A stretch of 64,000 nucleotides of DNA, taken from the NCBI GenBank assembly GCA_945872425.1, contig CAMBZE010000001.1:17895-81894 (forward strand), given 5' to 3'. Under the pieces are notes generated by a model, which was not told the DNA's origin, did not search any database, and was given only the letters and a program-made list of their open reading frames with translations. The position numbers and the translations under genes were made by a program. Position 1 is the first letter of the stretch. Each line of letters starts with the position of its first letter. Positions 24,817-36,356 of this stretch are shown piece by piece. The DNA comes from Methylotenera oryzisoli (GTDB lineage Bacteria > Pseudomonadota > Gammaproteobacteria > Burkholderiales > Methylophilaceae).

Positions 24817-25827
24817 TAGTTTTTGTAAAAATTTATTTAACTCTGACGGCGTAGGCGCAATGAGTTCGAGCTTTTCATTCGTCAAAGGATGACGGATTTT
24901 CGTGACAGATGAATGTAAAAACATGCGTTTAAGGCCATGTTTAATCAAAGTCTTATTTAATGCGAAGTCCCCATATTTATCATCCCCGACAATAGGAAAA
25001 CCCAAATGTGCAAGCTGCACGCGCAGTTGATGCGTACGCCCCGTCACCAATTGCGCTTCAAGCAGGCTGAATTTACCTATCGCCGCATGATTGTAATTTT
25101 TAATCAAACGGAACATGGTTTCTGAAGTTTGACGCTCTCCAAACTTATCTTTTGCCGCATCAGTCACCACATTGACGCGACGCTCACCATTTGGCAGCAC
25201 ATATTTTTGCAAATCCAGCACCACACGTTTTTTAGGTTCCAGCCATTCGCCTTGCACCAGCATGATGTAACGTTTATCGGTTTGATTATTCCGAATCGCC
25301 TCGTGGAGAGCAACCAGCGCACTCCTCTTTTTAGCCAACATCAGCACGCCTGATGTTTCACGATCCAAACGATGAACCAATTCCAGAAACTTGGCTTTGG
25401 GGCGCTCCAAGCGCAACTGTTCAATCACACCACGGCTAATGCCACTGCCACCATGCACCGCAAAACCCGCTGCTTTATCTATCACCAGCATGGCATCATC
25501 TTCAAAAATAATCGCCTGCTCAAATTTTGAAGTAACAGGCGCAGCAGATTCCGGCTTATCAATAATCGTTGCGCGCGTGGGCGGCACCCTGACCACATCG
25601 CCTAAACTTAAACGAAAATCCGCATCAATGCGTTTTTTATTAACGCGGACTTCACCACTACGCAAAATCCGATACACATGGCTTTTGGGCACGCCTTTTA
25701 AGGTTTTGGTGAGAAAGTTGTCAACCCTCTGCCCCTCACTCGCCTCATCAACGGTCAAAAATGCAGCCGCTGCTTCACTGATTGTTGATACCTTATTGCT
25801 TTGATCTGGTGTAATTAAATTGTTCAT
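24802..25827 (-). CDS. rluC: 23S rRNA pseudouridine synthase RluC-like
   Basis: Pseudouridine synthase of the RluA branch modifying 23S rRNA (955/2504/2580 in E. coli). The 341-residue protein has an N-terminal S4 RNA-binding domain (about residues 31-85, RVDNFLTKTLKGVPKSHVYR) and a catalytic domain with LVHRLDRETSGVLMLAKK holding the catalytic Asp, and GRTHQLRVQLAHLGFPIVGDDKYG. Its extreme C-terminus (GSTD-stop) is encoded by the end of a MITE-like element, so the natural tail was replaced. It is the upstream gene of the sppA run on minus. Confidence 0.92.
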   Translation of the reverse strand: MNNLITPDQSNKVSTISEAAAAFLTVDEASEGQRVDNFLTKTLKGVPKSHVYRILRSGEVRVNKKRIDADFRLSLGDVVRVPPTRATIIDKPESAAPVTSKFEQAIIFEDDAMLVIDKAAGFAVHGGSGISRGVIEQLRLERPKAKFLELVHRLDRETSGVLMLAKKRSALVALHEAIRNNQTDKRYIMLVQGEWLEPKKRVVLDLQKYVLPNGERRVNVVTDAAKDKFGERQTSETMFRLIKNYNHAAIGKFSLLEAQLVTGRTHQLRVQLAHLGFPIVGDDKYGDFALNKTLIKHGLKRMFLHSSVTKIRHPLTNEKLELIAPTPSELNKFLQKLGSTD

Positions 25828-25987
25828 CCGTAGCTTTTATGAAAGATGTAGCTTATACTCTGCGAATTCTTACAGAATTAACGATTAAATTCTTGATAAG
25901 AATACACTTAATGCCAATAAACACATCGTATTAAGACAGTTACCTGTCGTTTGATGTATTTGTTAAAAAATAGTGATCACTAAATAC

Positions 25988-26016
25988 TTGGTTAACACCG
26001 CTCGCCATATTATAAA
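25988..26016 (+). promoter_or_regulatory. Candidate sigma-70 promoter of rne
   Basis: TTGGTT (25988-25993) and TATAAA (26011-26016) are spaced by exactly 17 bases. This predicts a start near 26023 and a leader of about 575 bases before the rne ATG. Confidence 0.5.
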
Positions 26017-26022
26017 GTAGCG

Positions 26023-26597
26023 GTAAGTAAAATTAGCGCTAAAGCCGCCGCAGACAAAATAAAGATAAAGCGCGACTAAAGTGAACAGTCAAATTTGACG
26101 CATTATTTAACCAGCCTAGCTTTATTAAGCAGAGCATAATTAAGTAATCTGAAAAATTAGAATTTACTAAAAGATAGAATTTTAACGAATTTAAGCTATC
26201 ACTGGCATGATTCTCTGCCACATTTAAGCATAAATTTAACAATGAACTTGCTTTAACGAATAATAAATTTGTTTCAACATGAATTTTTCTGCTGAAACAA
26301 TCAAATTAGACGACTCAATCTGACTCAGTCCATTTGACTGAATTGATGAATCTAAAAGTTATACGCGGTTATCCGCCCATGTCTTTAAAATTAGACTTCG
26401 TTAAATTGCACCATTGTTACACTGCATGTTACATTGCACCATCGTTAGATTTACTAGTGTTACATTGCACTAGGCACATCGTGCATCCTTGGTACTTCAG
26501 CCGGAACTCGGCACTTTCACCTTAAAATGCTTTCACTCAATGCTGAATTATTCATGCATTCCGTCTGCCCGCCTTAAACTTGGCGCAGGAGCAAACA
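26023..26597 (+). other. Long AT-rich presumed 5' leader of rne
   Basis: About 575 bases with no supportable gene between the promoter candidate and rne. It contains short direct repeats near 26405-26470: ATTGCACCATTGTTAC, ATTGCACCATCGTTAG and two GTTACATTGCAC. In E. coli the rne leader (361 bases) lets RNase E control its own message; a similar role is inference here. ORFs at 26039 and 26334 show no codon bias or family match. Confidence 0.45.
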
Positions 26598-29174
26598 ATG
26601 AAACGCATGTTATTTAATGCAACGCAATCTGAAGAATTACGCGTTGCGATTGTAGATGGTCAAAAACTGATTGACTTGGATATTGAACACGCCGGTAAAG
26701 AACAGCGTAAAAGCAATATCTACAAAGGTGTCATTACCCGCATCGAACCTTCTTTAGAAGCGGCTTTTGTCGATTACGGACAAGATCGCCATGGCTTTTT
26801 GCCATTTAAAGAAGTCGCGCGTAGCTACTACAAAGAAGGCGCAGATGGCCGTGCGCGTATTCAAGACGCCTTGAAAGAAGGTCAAGAGTTAATCGTACAA
26901 GTAGATAAAGATGAGCGTGGCAACAAAGGGGCCGCACTGACCACATTTATCTCTCTCGCCGGTCGTTATTTGGTTTTAATGCCAAACAACCCACGTGGTG
27001 GTGGCGTATCGCGCCGTATTGAAGGCGAAGATCGTGATGAGTTACGTGACGTACTATCGCAGCTTGAAGTACCCAAAGGCATGAGCATTATCGCGCGTAC
27101 CGCAGGGATTGGCCGCAATGCAGAAGAATTACAATGGGACTTAAACTACCTCACACAATTGTGGACTGCCATTGATGGCGCATCTGCAATGCAGGCCGGT
27201 GCCTATTTAATTTACCAGGAAGGCAGCTTAGTGATTCGTGCTATTCGCGATTACTTCAGCTCAGACATTGGTGAAATTTTAATTGATACCCCTGATATTC
27301 ATGAACAAGCTGTGCAGTTCATGAACCACGTGATGCCGGGTAACGTGACACGGGTTAAGTTATATCAAGATGAGATTCCACTTTTCACACGCTTTCAAAT
27401 TGAACACCAAATTGAATCAGCGTTTGCACGTGAAGTTCGCCTGCCATCAGGTGGCGCAATTGTCATTGACCATACCGAAGCCTTGGTTTCAGTTGACGTA
27501 AACTCAGGCCGCGCAACACGTGGCAGCGATATTGAACATACCGCATTTAACACCAACCTGGAAGCGGCTGAAGAAGTGGCACGCCAATTACGTTTACGTG
27601 ACTTAGGTGGCCTGGTGGTGATCGACTTCATCGACATGGAAAGCCAACGCAACCAACGCGAAGTTGAAAATGCACTGCGTGACGCATTGCATGCAGACCG
27701 CGCACGCGTACAAACCGGCAAAATTTCACGTTTTGGCTTATTGGAATTATCTCGCCAACGCCTGCGACCTAGCCTGGGTGAAACCAACCACATTCCATGC
27801 CCACGCTGCCATGGCACTGGTCATATTCGTGGCATTGAATCTACCGCTCTGCATATTCTGCGCATCACGCAAGAAGACGCCATGAAAGAAAATAGCGCGA
27901 TTATTCAAGTGCAATTGCCCGTTGAAGTCGCAACCTTCCTGCTCAACGAAAAACGTGCTGACATTCATAAAATTGAACAGCGCATGGGCGTGGAAGTGAT
28001 ATTGATTCCAAACGTTCATCTTGAAACTCCTAACTACAACATCGTGCGCATTAAAAGTGATGATGTAAACCAGGAAACCAGCCGCGCAAGCTACAACATG
28101 GTAGAAATGCCCTCTGAAACGACTTACATTGTAAATGCGGTCGAAGAAGCAAAAGCCGTTAAACCTGTGGCAGCAGTAAAAGGCATTACGCCTGCTGCGC
28201 CCGCGCCGATTTTTGCTGAAAAAGCCGAGAACAAAGCTGCACCTACATTGTCACTTTTCGCGCGTATTAAAAACTTTTTCAGCGCGTCAGCAGATCAAAC
28301 TGAAACACAAAAAAGCGAAGCTGAAAAAGCCAATGAATCGCGTCGCGATAATAGCCGCAATCGCAATCGTAGCGAACGTAATCGTAATGAGCGAGGCAAT
28401 AAAAGTGGGCGTTCTGATAAAGCGTCAAATCAGGAGCGTCCTAACCGTAATCTGGAATCAAAAACTCAGGATGCACGTCCGGTGGACAGCAAGCCGCAAG
28501 AACCGCGTCAGCAAAAACCACAACAGCCACGCAATGAGCCGGCGCGAAGCAATCCGCAAGTGAATGCCTCTGCTGAAGCAGCGGGAAATGAAACTGCAGA
28601 ACAACGCACAGAACGTAGCGGCCGCCGCAATCGCAATAATCGCCGCAATCGCCGCGACCGCGATGAAAACGTAGCACGTGATGGCAACCGCCCATTCATA
28701 CCTAACGATGAAATTAGCGCCAATCAGCCAGACATCAATGCTGAAGTTTCTGCTCCAATCGTTGAAACTAAGCTGAATGACACACCCAATCAGCAGGCGT
28801 CAATCACTGAAACGGCTACTCCAGCAGCAGAGGCAAAAAAAGCTAAAGGGCAAAAAAATACAGCTAGCAAAGCTGTGGCAAATAGCAACCCTGAACCGGC
28901 AACTGAACTCACTAAAGAAGTGAGTGACAACACGGCTAAGACAGATAAAAAACGTCCGGCCCGCCCACGTAAAGCTAAAACAGAAGCAAAACCGGTTGAT
29001 TTGGCAGCATCTGGATTGCAATTAGTAGAAACTAAAGCGGATGCTCCCAAAGTAACTGCACCCGCTGAAGCTGAAAAACCACGCACTCCACGCAGAGCAG
29101 CTACTTGGCAGAAACAGGCCAAAGCAGAAACCAGTGCAGAACCTCTAGTGATGGTTGAAACGCAAAACAAGTGA
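26598..29174 (+). CDS. rne: Ribonuclease E
   Basis: Essential endoribonuclease of mRNA decay and of rRNA and tRNA processing. I start at ATG 26598 (AGGAG 7 bases upstream; [16 protein letters not shown] matches the family) instead of the TTG in the track, giving 858 residues. Domains: S1 ([18 protein letters not shown]), 5' sensor, DNase I-like catalytic part with [13 protein letters not shown] and [12 protein letters not shown] carrying the metal-binding Asp residues, and the zinc link [12 protein letters not shown]. The C-terminal 320 residues are disordered, rich in Arg/Asn/Lys/Glu and Ala/Lys, as expected for the RNA-binding and scaffold region, which distinguishes it from RNase G. Confidence 0.96.
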   Translation: MKRMLFNATQSEELRVAIVDGQKLIDLDIEHAGKEQRKSNIYKGVITRIEPSLEAAFVDYGQDRHGFLPFKEVARSYYKEGADGRARIQDALKEGQELIVQVDKDERGNKGAALTTFISLAGRYLVLMPNNPRGGGVSRRIEGEDRDELRDVLSQLEVPKGMSIIARTAGIGRNAEELQWDLNYLTQLWTAIDGASAMQAGAYLIYQEGSLVIRAIRDYFSSDIGEILIDTPDIHEQAVQFMNHVMPGNVTRVKLYQDEIPLFTRFQIEHQIESAFAREVRLPSGGAIVIDHTEALVSVDVNSGRATRGSDIEHTAFNTNLEAAEEVARQLRLRDLGGLVVIDFIDMESQRNQREVENALRDALHADRARVQTGKISRFGLLELSRQRLRPSLGETNHIPCPRCHGTGHIRGIESTALHILRITQEDAMKENSAIIQVQLPVEVATFLLNEKRADIHKIEQRMGVEVILIPNVHLETPNYNIVRIKSDDVNQETSRASYNMVEMPSETTYIVNAVEEAKAVKPVAAVKGITPAAPAPIFAEKAENKAAPTLSLFARIKNFFSASADQTETQKSEAEKANESRRDNSRNRNRSERNRNERGNKSGRSDKASNQERPNRNLESKTQDARPVDSKPQEPRQQKPQQPRNEPARSNPQVNASAEAAGNETAEQRTERSGRRNRNNRRNRRDRDENVARDGNRPFIPNDEISANQPDINAEVSAPIVETKLNDTPNQQASITETATPAAEAKKAKGQKNTASKAVANSNPEPATELTKEVSDNTAKTDKKRPARPRKAKTEAKPVDLAASGLQLVETKADAPKVTAPAEAEKPRTPRRAATWQKQAKAETSAEPLVMVETQNK

Positions 29175-29191
29175 TTTAATTTAAGCTGTCA

Positions 29192-29232
29192 ATAAAGATA
29201 GCCCGATAAATCGGGCTATCTTTATGTTTTTT
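29192..29232 (+). terminator. Rho-independent terminator of rne
   Basis: A perfect 15-bp stem, ATAAAGATAGCCCGA / TCGGGCTATCTTTAT, with a TAAA loop, is followed by GTTTTTTG, 17 bases after the rne stop codon. Confidence 0.95.
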
Positions 29233-29271
29233 GCCATCATCATCTGAACAGATACCACGCAACTACTAAGT

Positions 29272-29718
29272 TCAGGGCGCATAACCCCAACGTAGCCATA
29301 CTCTTAACTGGCGATAGCTTTCCGCTTCTATCGCATCAGGCAGAATGATGAGATAAGAGGCAAATAAACGTCTAAGCCATGTTGCGCCTTCGGGATGATA
29401 ATGCACGATAGTTAAATAAGGTGTCACTACGCTATCTGCGCACACGGTTGCCACTGCGAACTGCACTCCGTCTCTACGCGTTAATTTCAATTCATTTTTC
29501 GCATTGATATCCAGCTTGTCTAACGACCATGGCAGCAGCAAAAAACCATGTTTACACACCATATACATGGCTAAAAATAGAATAACCGTCAGCATTACCA
29601 ATTTAATCTGCCAAGACAATACAAACAGAATTAAAATAGCACTGGTAGCCAGACTCAATAACATGATCATGACAGAAAATAAAATTGAAGGCTTAAAATT
29701 GATGTGTAGTGGCTTCAC
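29272..29718 (-). CDS. ygfX: YgfX/CptA-family small membrane protein
   Basis: A 148-residue inner-membrane protein with a short N-terminus (HINFKPS), two hydrophobic segments (about residues 13-31 and 37-52) and a small soluble domain ending in LPDAIEAESYRQLRVWLRWG, the topology and tail of the YgfX family. E. coli YgfX was reported to interfere with cell-shape proteins and to be paired with SdhE; no sdhE is here. The start is GTG at 29718. It is divergent from ygfZ, a neighbour it often has, and that supports the call. Sequence similarity in this family is low, so confidence is moderate. Confidence 0.65.
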   Translation of the reverse strand: MKPLHINFKPSILFSVMIMLLSLATSAILILFVLSWQIKLVMLTVILFLAMYMVCKHGFLLLPWSLDKLDINAKNELKLTRRDGVQFAVATVCADSVVTPYLTIVHYHPEGATWLRRLFASYLIILPDAIEAESYRQLRVWLRWGYAP

Positions 29719-29768
29719 GTTAAAAATTGAAAAAGTAAAAACTGAGAATGATTTAAGTAAAGGTTAGC

Positions 29769-30782
29769 ATGAGCAGCGCACAATGGCACCAGTTTCTTCA
29801 AAATTCAGCCACACAATATCCACTAAGGGACATTTCACCATTGTTGATAGACGAAACCACTCTCTGCGACCTATCTCATCTAGGGTTGCTGCAAATACAA
29901 GGTGCTGATGCGCTTACTTTTCTGCAAGGTCAGGTTACTAATGACGTTAAACAGCTAGATGGTCACCATGCACATTACACCGGCTACTGCAATCCAAAAG
30001 GTCGCATGCTGGCTCTGTTTCTAGCATTCTCACTTCATGACCGCTTGCATCTGCAAATGCCTAAAGAACTCACGGAATCAATTACCAAGCGCCTCAAGAT
30101 GTACGTCATGCGCAGCAAGGTTGAAATTCAGGACGTCAGTGACACGATCATCAAATTCGGCTTAAACGGCCCCCATGCCCCTGAACTGCTCGGAAATCTA
30201 TTTTCACAAGTTCCGCAAAACAACTATGAATTGGTCGCCACGAAAAACGCAACCCTCTTAAAACTGCCCGGCAATCAACCTCGATTTGAGATATTGACTG
30301 ACATTGCCAATGCCCCAGCCATTTGGAATACTTTAACGCAACAGGCCAAGCCTGTTGGCGCTACATACTGGGAATGGCTGGAAATTCAGGCCGGCATCCC
30401 AGATGTAACCATGCCCACACAGGAAGAATTCGTACCGCAAATGCTTAATCTGGATCTATTAGGCGGCATTAACTTCAAAAAAGGCTGCTACACCGGACAG
30501 GAGATTGTTGCCCGCACCCATTATTTAGGCGCGGTAAAGCGTCGCACCCACCTCGCACATATCGGCGCTGAAGTACAACCTGCTGTGGGCACTGACGTTC
30601 ATAATGCGCAGAACTCAGTCGTCGGTAAAATCGTCAGAAGTGCAAGCGCCCCCGCGGGCGGATTTGATGTACTCGCGGAAATCCGCCTGGAAAGTCTGGA
30701 GAGTGAGCAACTGACAGTGAACGGCACAACACTGGAATTACAGCCCTTACCTTATGCGCTCAAATCTGAATCAACCACCTGA
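29769..30782 (+). CDS. ygfZ: Folate-binding iron-sulfur cluster assembly protein YgfZ
   Basis: Tetrahydrofolate-dependent helper for assembly or repair of Fe-S enzymes such as MiaB. The 337-residue protein is built like the T-protein of glycine cleavage: [21 protein letters not shown] near residue 40 and the family signature [23 protein letters not shown] (KGCYxGQE, with the key Cys) around residue 238. It starts at ATG 29769, 50 bp from the divergent ygfX. Its 3' end overlaps the 3' end of ftsB on the opposite strand by 12 bp. Confidence 0.94.
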   Translation: MSSAQWHQFLQNSATQYPLRDISPLLIDETTLCDLSHLGLLQIQGADALTFLQGQVTNDVKQLDGHHAHYTGYCNPKGRMLALFLAFSLHDRLHLQMPKELTESITKRLKMYVMRSKVEIQDVSDTIIKFGLNGPHAPELLGNLFSQVPQNNYELVATKNATLLKLPGNQPRFEILTDIANAPAIWNTLTQQAKPVGATYWEWLEIQAGIPDVTMPTQEEFVPQMLNLDLLGGINFKKGCYTGQEIVARTHYLGAVKRRTHLAHIGAEVQPAVGTDVHNAQNSVVGKIVRSASAPAGGFDVLAEIRLESLESEQLTVNGTTLELQPLPYALKSESTT

Positions 30783-31133
30783 TTTAGGTTTTTCCTGGAG
30801 AGTTGAGGCTGGTGCCTGAGGAATAAGTTGCACTGTAGGCAAGGACTGAACTGTGGGTAATGGCTGATCTACCACCTGATAAAACACTTCATCCGATTTA
30901 ATCATGCCCAGATCACTACGTGCACGCTCTTCAATCGCCGCCTTTCCGCTCTTTAAATCGCGTACTTCTGCATCCAGTGCGTCATTACGCGCTTTGATGG
31001 CGATATTTTTTTCCTGCTGTGCGGCAACCTGACGATTGAGATCCCACACGCGCAACCAGCTACCTTTACCTAGCCACAGCGGATACTGCAGCAGGGCAAT
31101 GAGCGTCACAAAAATAAGCGTGAGGGCTTTCAA
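30771..31133 (-). CDS. ftsB: Cell division protein FtsB
   Basis: Bitopic septal protein of the FtsQBL complex. The 120-residue protein has an N-terminal membrane segment ([21 protein letters not shown]), then a coiled coil ([29 protein letters not shown]) and the motif [21 protein letters not shown] typical of FtsB/DivIC. The start is TTG at 31133, giving MKALTL, which aligns with FtsB N-termini. The C-terminal 25 residues (repeated LPTVQ and Pro-rich) are extra. It follows eno, as in many proteobacteria, but a 100-bp inverted-repeat element lies between. Confidence 0.9.
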   Translation of the reverse strand: MKALTLIFVTLIALLQYPLWLGKGSWLRVWDLNRQVAAQQEKNIAIKARNDALDAEVRDLKSGKAAIEERARSDLGMIKSDEVFYQVVDQPLPTVQSLPTVQLIPQAPASTLQEKPKSGG

Positions 31134-31151
31134 TTTTAATGTTTACGGTTG

Positions 31152-31253
31152 ATTCCAATTGCATTCGAATTGAGACTAGGCGCATGCGCAAAGACAGTGC
31201 AATTAGCACGGCAAGCACATGCAACAACGTATCGGTTCGAATGCAAACTGGAA

Positions 31254-31254
<1 letters not shown>
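31152..31254. repeat. Long-armed inverted repeat between eno and ftsB
   Basis: ATTCCAATTGCATTCGAA (31152-31169) and TTCGAATGCAAACTGGAAT (31236-31254) pair almost fully, with one bulge and one mismatch. The enclosed 66 bases contain a perfect palindrome GCGCATGCGC at 31180. The right arm ends at the eno stop codon. It may be a small mobile element or an RNA fold limiting read-through into ftsB. Confidence 0.75.
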
Positions 31255-32555
<1,301 letters not shown>

Positions 32556-32569
32556 TCAATTGATTTTTT

Positions 32570-32685
32570 ATAGCCACAGGGAGTCCAGAGAAAAACCCAA
32601 AACCATTACACAAATTAACATTCACATGCTTTAAATTGTTTTTGTTTTTGACTTTCTCGGTGTGCTCTGCGCCCTCTGTGGCTAG
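32570..32685. repeat. GCCACAGAG/CTCTGTGGC repeat element, eno-kdsA gap
   Basis: It starts TAGCCACAGGGAGTCCAGAGAAAAACCC and ends CTCTGCGCCCTCTGTGGCTA, so the ends are inverted copies. The middle (ACATGCTTTAAATTGTTTTTGTTTTTGACTTTCTC) is shared with the element after kdsA at 33.5 kb. The right end abuts the kdsA stop codon. Confidence 0.8.
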
Positions 32686-32688
32686 TAT

Positions 32689-33528
32689 TTATAAAGTACT
32701 TTCAATAAAACCTGCTTTTTTCACTAACCTGTCCAAATCCACCAACACCTCCAGCAAATCTTTCATTTTGTGCAATGGCCATGCGTTCGGGCCATCTGAC
32801 AAGGCTTTGGCCGGGTCTGGGTGCGTTTCCATGAAGATGCCGGCAATACCGCTGGCTACCGCTGCGCGTGCCAGCACCGGCACATGCTCGCGCTGACCGC
32901 CGCTCTTGTCACCCTGACCGCCAGGCTGCTGTACAGAATGCGTCGCATCAAACACGACCGGGCAATTGGTTTCGCGCATGATCGCCAAGCCGCGCATATC
33001 TGAAACCAGTGTGTTATACCCAAATGAAACGCCACGCTCACACACCATGATATTGTCTGCACCGCCGTTGGCCTCTTTAGCCTTTTGCACCACGTTCTTC
33101 ATATCGCCCGGCGCCATGAACTGACCTTTTTTGATATTCACCGGTTTGCCGGATTTGGCACAAGCAGTGATAAAGTCGGTCTGGCGGCATAAAAATGCCG
33201 GGGTCTGCAATGCATCTACCACGGCGGCCACATACGGTACCTGCTCTTCAGTATGCACGTCTGTCAGAATAGGCACACCAATCTGGCTACGCACTTTATC
33301 CAGTATTTTCAAACCCTGTTCCATGCCAAAACCACGAAAGGTTTTGTTCGAGCTGCGGTTGGCTTTGTCGTATGAAGATTTGTAGATAAACGGGATATTC
33401 AGCGCCGCCGCTATTTCCTTGAGTTGTCCAGCCGTGTCAATCGCCATCTGCTCTGACTCGATGACGCAAGGCCCCGCAATTAAAAACAAGGGATGCTCAA
33501 GCCCCACATCAAAGTTACATAATTTCAT
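32689..33528 (-). CDS. kdsA: 3-deoxy-8-phosphooctulonate synthase
   Basis: Condenses phosphoenolpyruvate with arabinose-5-phosphate to Kdo-8-phosphate for lipopolysaccharide, confirming a Gram-negative cell. The 279-residue protein shows [80 protein letters not shown] and [18 protein letters not shown]-type motifs (here FMETHPDP). It is placed between pyrG and eno as usual. Repeat elements flank it on both sides. Confidence 0.97.
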   Translation of the reverse strand: MKLCNFDVGLEHPLFLIAGPCVIESEQMAIDTAGQLKEIAAALNIPFIYKSSYDKANRSSNKTFRGFGMEQGLKILDKVRSQIGVPILTDVHTEEQVPYVAAVVDALQTPAFLCRQTDFITACAKSGKPVNIKKGQFMAPGDMKNVVQKAKEANGGADNIMVCERGVSFGYNTLVSDMRGLAIMRETNCPVVFDATHSVQQPGGQGDKSGGQREHVPVLARAAVASGIAGIFMETHPDPAKALSDGPNAWPLHKMKDLLEVLVDLDRLVKKAGFIESTL

Positions 33529-33543
33529 TTAATAACCTTCTTA

Positions 33544-33683
33544 TTTAGCCACGAATGGCGTATTTTTTGCTACAGAGCACACAGAGTTCACAGAAAAACC
33601 CCCATCAAAATACAACTTTAATACATGCTTTAAAATTGATTCCTTGTTTTTGACTTTCTCTGAGGACTCTGTGCCCTCTGTGG
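33544..33683. repeat. GCCACAGAG/CTCTGTGGC repeat element, kdsA-pyrG gap
   Basis: The left end is AGCCACGAATGG and CTACAGAGCACACAGAGTTCACAGAAAAACCCCC, and the right end is ACTCTGTGCCCTCTGTGGCT. The core ACATGCTTTAAAATTGATTCCTTGTTTTTGACTTTCTC matches the element in the eno-kdsA gap. The right end is a few bases from the pyrG stop codon. Confidence 0.8.
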
Positions 33684-33688
33684 CTGTT

Positions 33689-35359
<1,671 letters not shown>

Positions 35360-35421
35360 TTACTTTAAAGCCCCGGCAACACCAAATAAAAACTGACAAT
35401 TAGGCTTGATCATACGCTTAA

Positions 35422-35693
35422 GGAAACACTGATTAAATCACCATGAGCCACGTTGCGAATAAATTTGTGATGATTGCGAGGCGTGCGACGCAGGTCGTAG
35501 TTATTCTACGAAGCCAAGGAACACACATACGTAAGCGCACAAATTTATCGCAACCCTGATGGGCACAGAGTTTGCGGGCGGTCTGCGGTGTTAGGCTCCT
35601 CGTCAAGGGAATAACCATTAACCTCGTCGCCTGTCTAGCATCCCATCCCGCAAACCTCTTGTGCGTGGTCATGAGGATTTAATCAGTGTTTCC
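35422..35693. mobile_element. 272-bp MITE-like element, copy 1
   Basis: The ends are GGAAACACTGATTAAATC and GATTTAATCAGTGTTTCC, perfect inverted repeats, flanked by TTAA on both sides (target duplication). The interior has secondary hairpins, for example GCGAATAAATTTGTG against CACAAATTTATCGC. Copy 2 at 55649-55920 has the same length and high identity. No transposase is encoded. The right TTAA contains the stop codon of the aldolase gene. Confidence 0.92.
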
Positions 35694-36353
35694 TTAAGCC
35701 TTTTTTGCCCACGCGCCATAATTCTTGAACTTCTCCTGCACCTCCAGCATCTCCTGCTGATTCAGAATATGTGGCTCACCAACCTGCAACGCACGCAGAT
35801 ATTGCTCGCATAACGTTTCAACTTCTTGAGTGATATTCAGTGCTTTTTCCAATGTTTCGCCTATTGCAATCATGCCATGATTTGCCAGCAAGCAGGCCTG
35901 GCGGTCTTGCAGTGCGAGTAAGGCATAGTCTGACAATTGCTGACTACCAAACAGGGCATAGGGGGCACAACGGACACTGTCTCCGCCTGCTAACGCAATC
36001 ATGTAATGAAAAGCGGGCAGATCCAGCCGCAGCGTACTTAAAGTGGTGGCAAACATGCTATGGATGTGAATCACAGCATTAGCCTCCGGTCTGTGTTGCA
36101 GAATATCCAAATGGAATCGCCATTCGCTGGATGGTTGACGACTCCCGGTCGCATTGCCGGCAAAATCCATCCATACCATATCAGCAGGCGTCATTTTATT
36201 CACCGTCATGCCGGATGGTGTGATTAAAAAGCCTGCCTGCCCTGCTCCACCATGCGCTCGTACACTTACGTTGCCTGAAGTGCCTCGGTTCAAGCCTGAA
36301 TGACAGAGCTGCTGGCTGATTGTTAATAGTTGCTCACGGGCGTTTTGTAGCAT
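35694..36353 (-). CDS. Class II aldolase, FucA/Ald2-like (probable 5-methylthioribulose/5-deoxyribulose-1-phosphate aldolase)
   Basis: Zinc-dependent aldolase of the fuculose-phosphate aldolase family. The 219-residue protein shows NRGTSGNVSVR, LITPSGM, SSEWRFHLDI (catalytic Glu), VIHIHSMFATTLS (zinc His pair), PAFHYMIALAGGDSVRCAPYA and LANHGMIA (third zinc His), a close match to FucA. It lies 3 bp downstream of mtnA on the same strand. That pairing points to the DHAP shunt, in which the sugar phosphate made by MtnA is split to dihydroxyacetone phosphate and an aldehyde. An MtnB dehydratase role is less likely because the motifs follow FucA. Its stop codon overlaps a mobile element's target duplication. 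Confidence 0.85.
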   Translation of the reverse strand: MLQNAREQLLTISQQLCHSGLNRGTSGNVSVRAHGGAGQAGFLITPSGMTVNKMTPADMVWMDFAGNATGSRQPSSEWRFHLDILQHRPEANAVIHIHSMFATTLSTLRLDLPAFHYMIALAGGDSVRCAPYALFGSQQLSDYALLALQDRQACLLANHGMIAIGETLEKALNITQEVETLCEQYLRALQVGEPHILNQQEMLEVQEKFKNYGAWAKKA

Positions 36354-36356
36354 TTT

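Noticed and set aside
26039-26242. 67-residue minus-strand ORF in the rne leader
   Set aside because: AT-rich sequence, no ribosome-binding site, no domain, and it lies within the predicted rne leader.
28790-29170. 126-residue antisense ORF opposite the 3' part of rne
   Set aside because: The low-complexity Ala/Ser/Val composition is the mirror of the Ala/Lys-rich RNase E tail, and it lacks a start signal.
35433-35672. 79-residue ORF inside the 272-bp element, also present at 55660-55899
   Set aside because: The two copies differ by several non-conservative residues while the DNA ends and length are kept, there is no ribosome-binding site, and the product resembles nothing. Its conservation reflects the element DNA.
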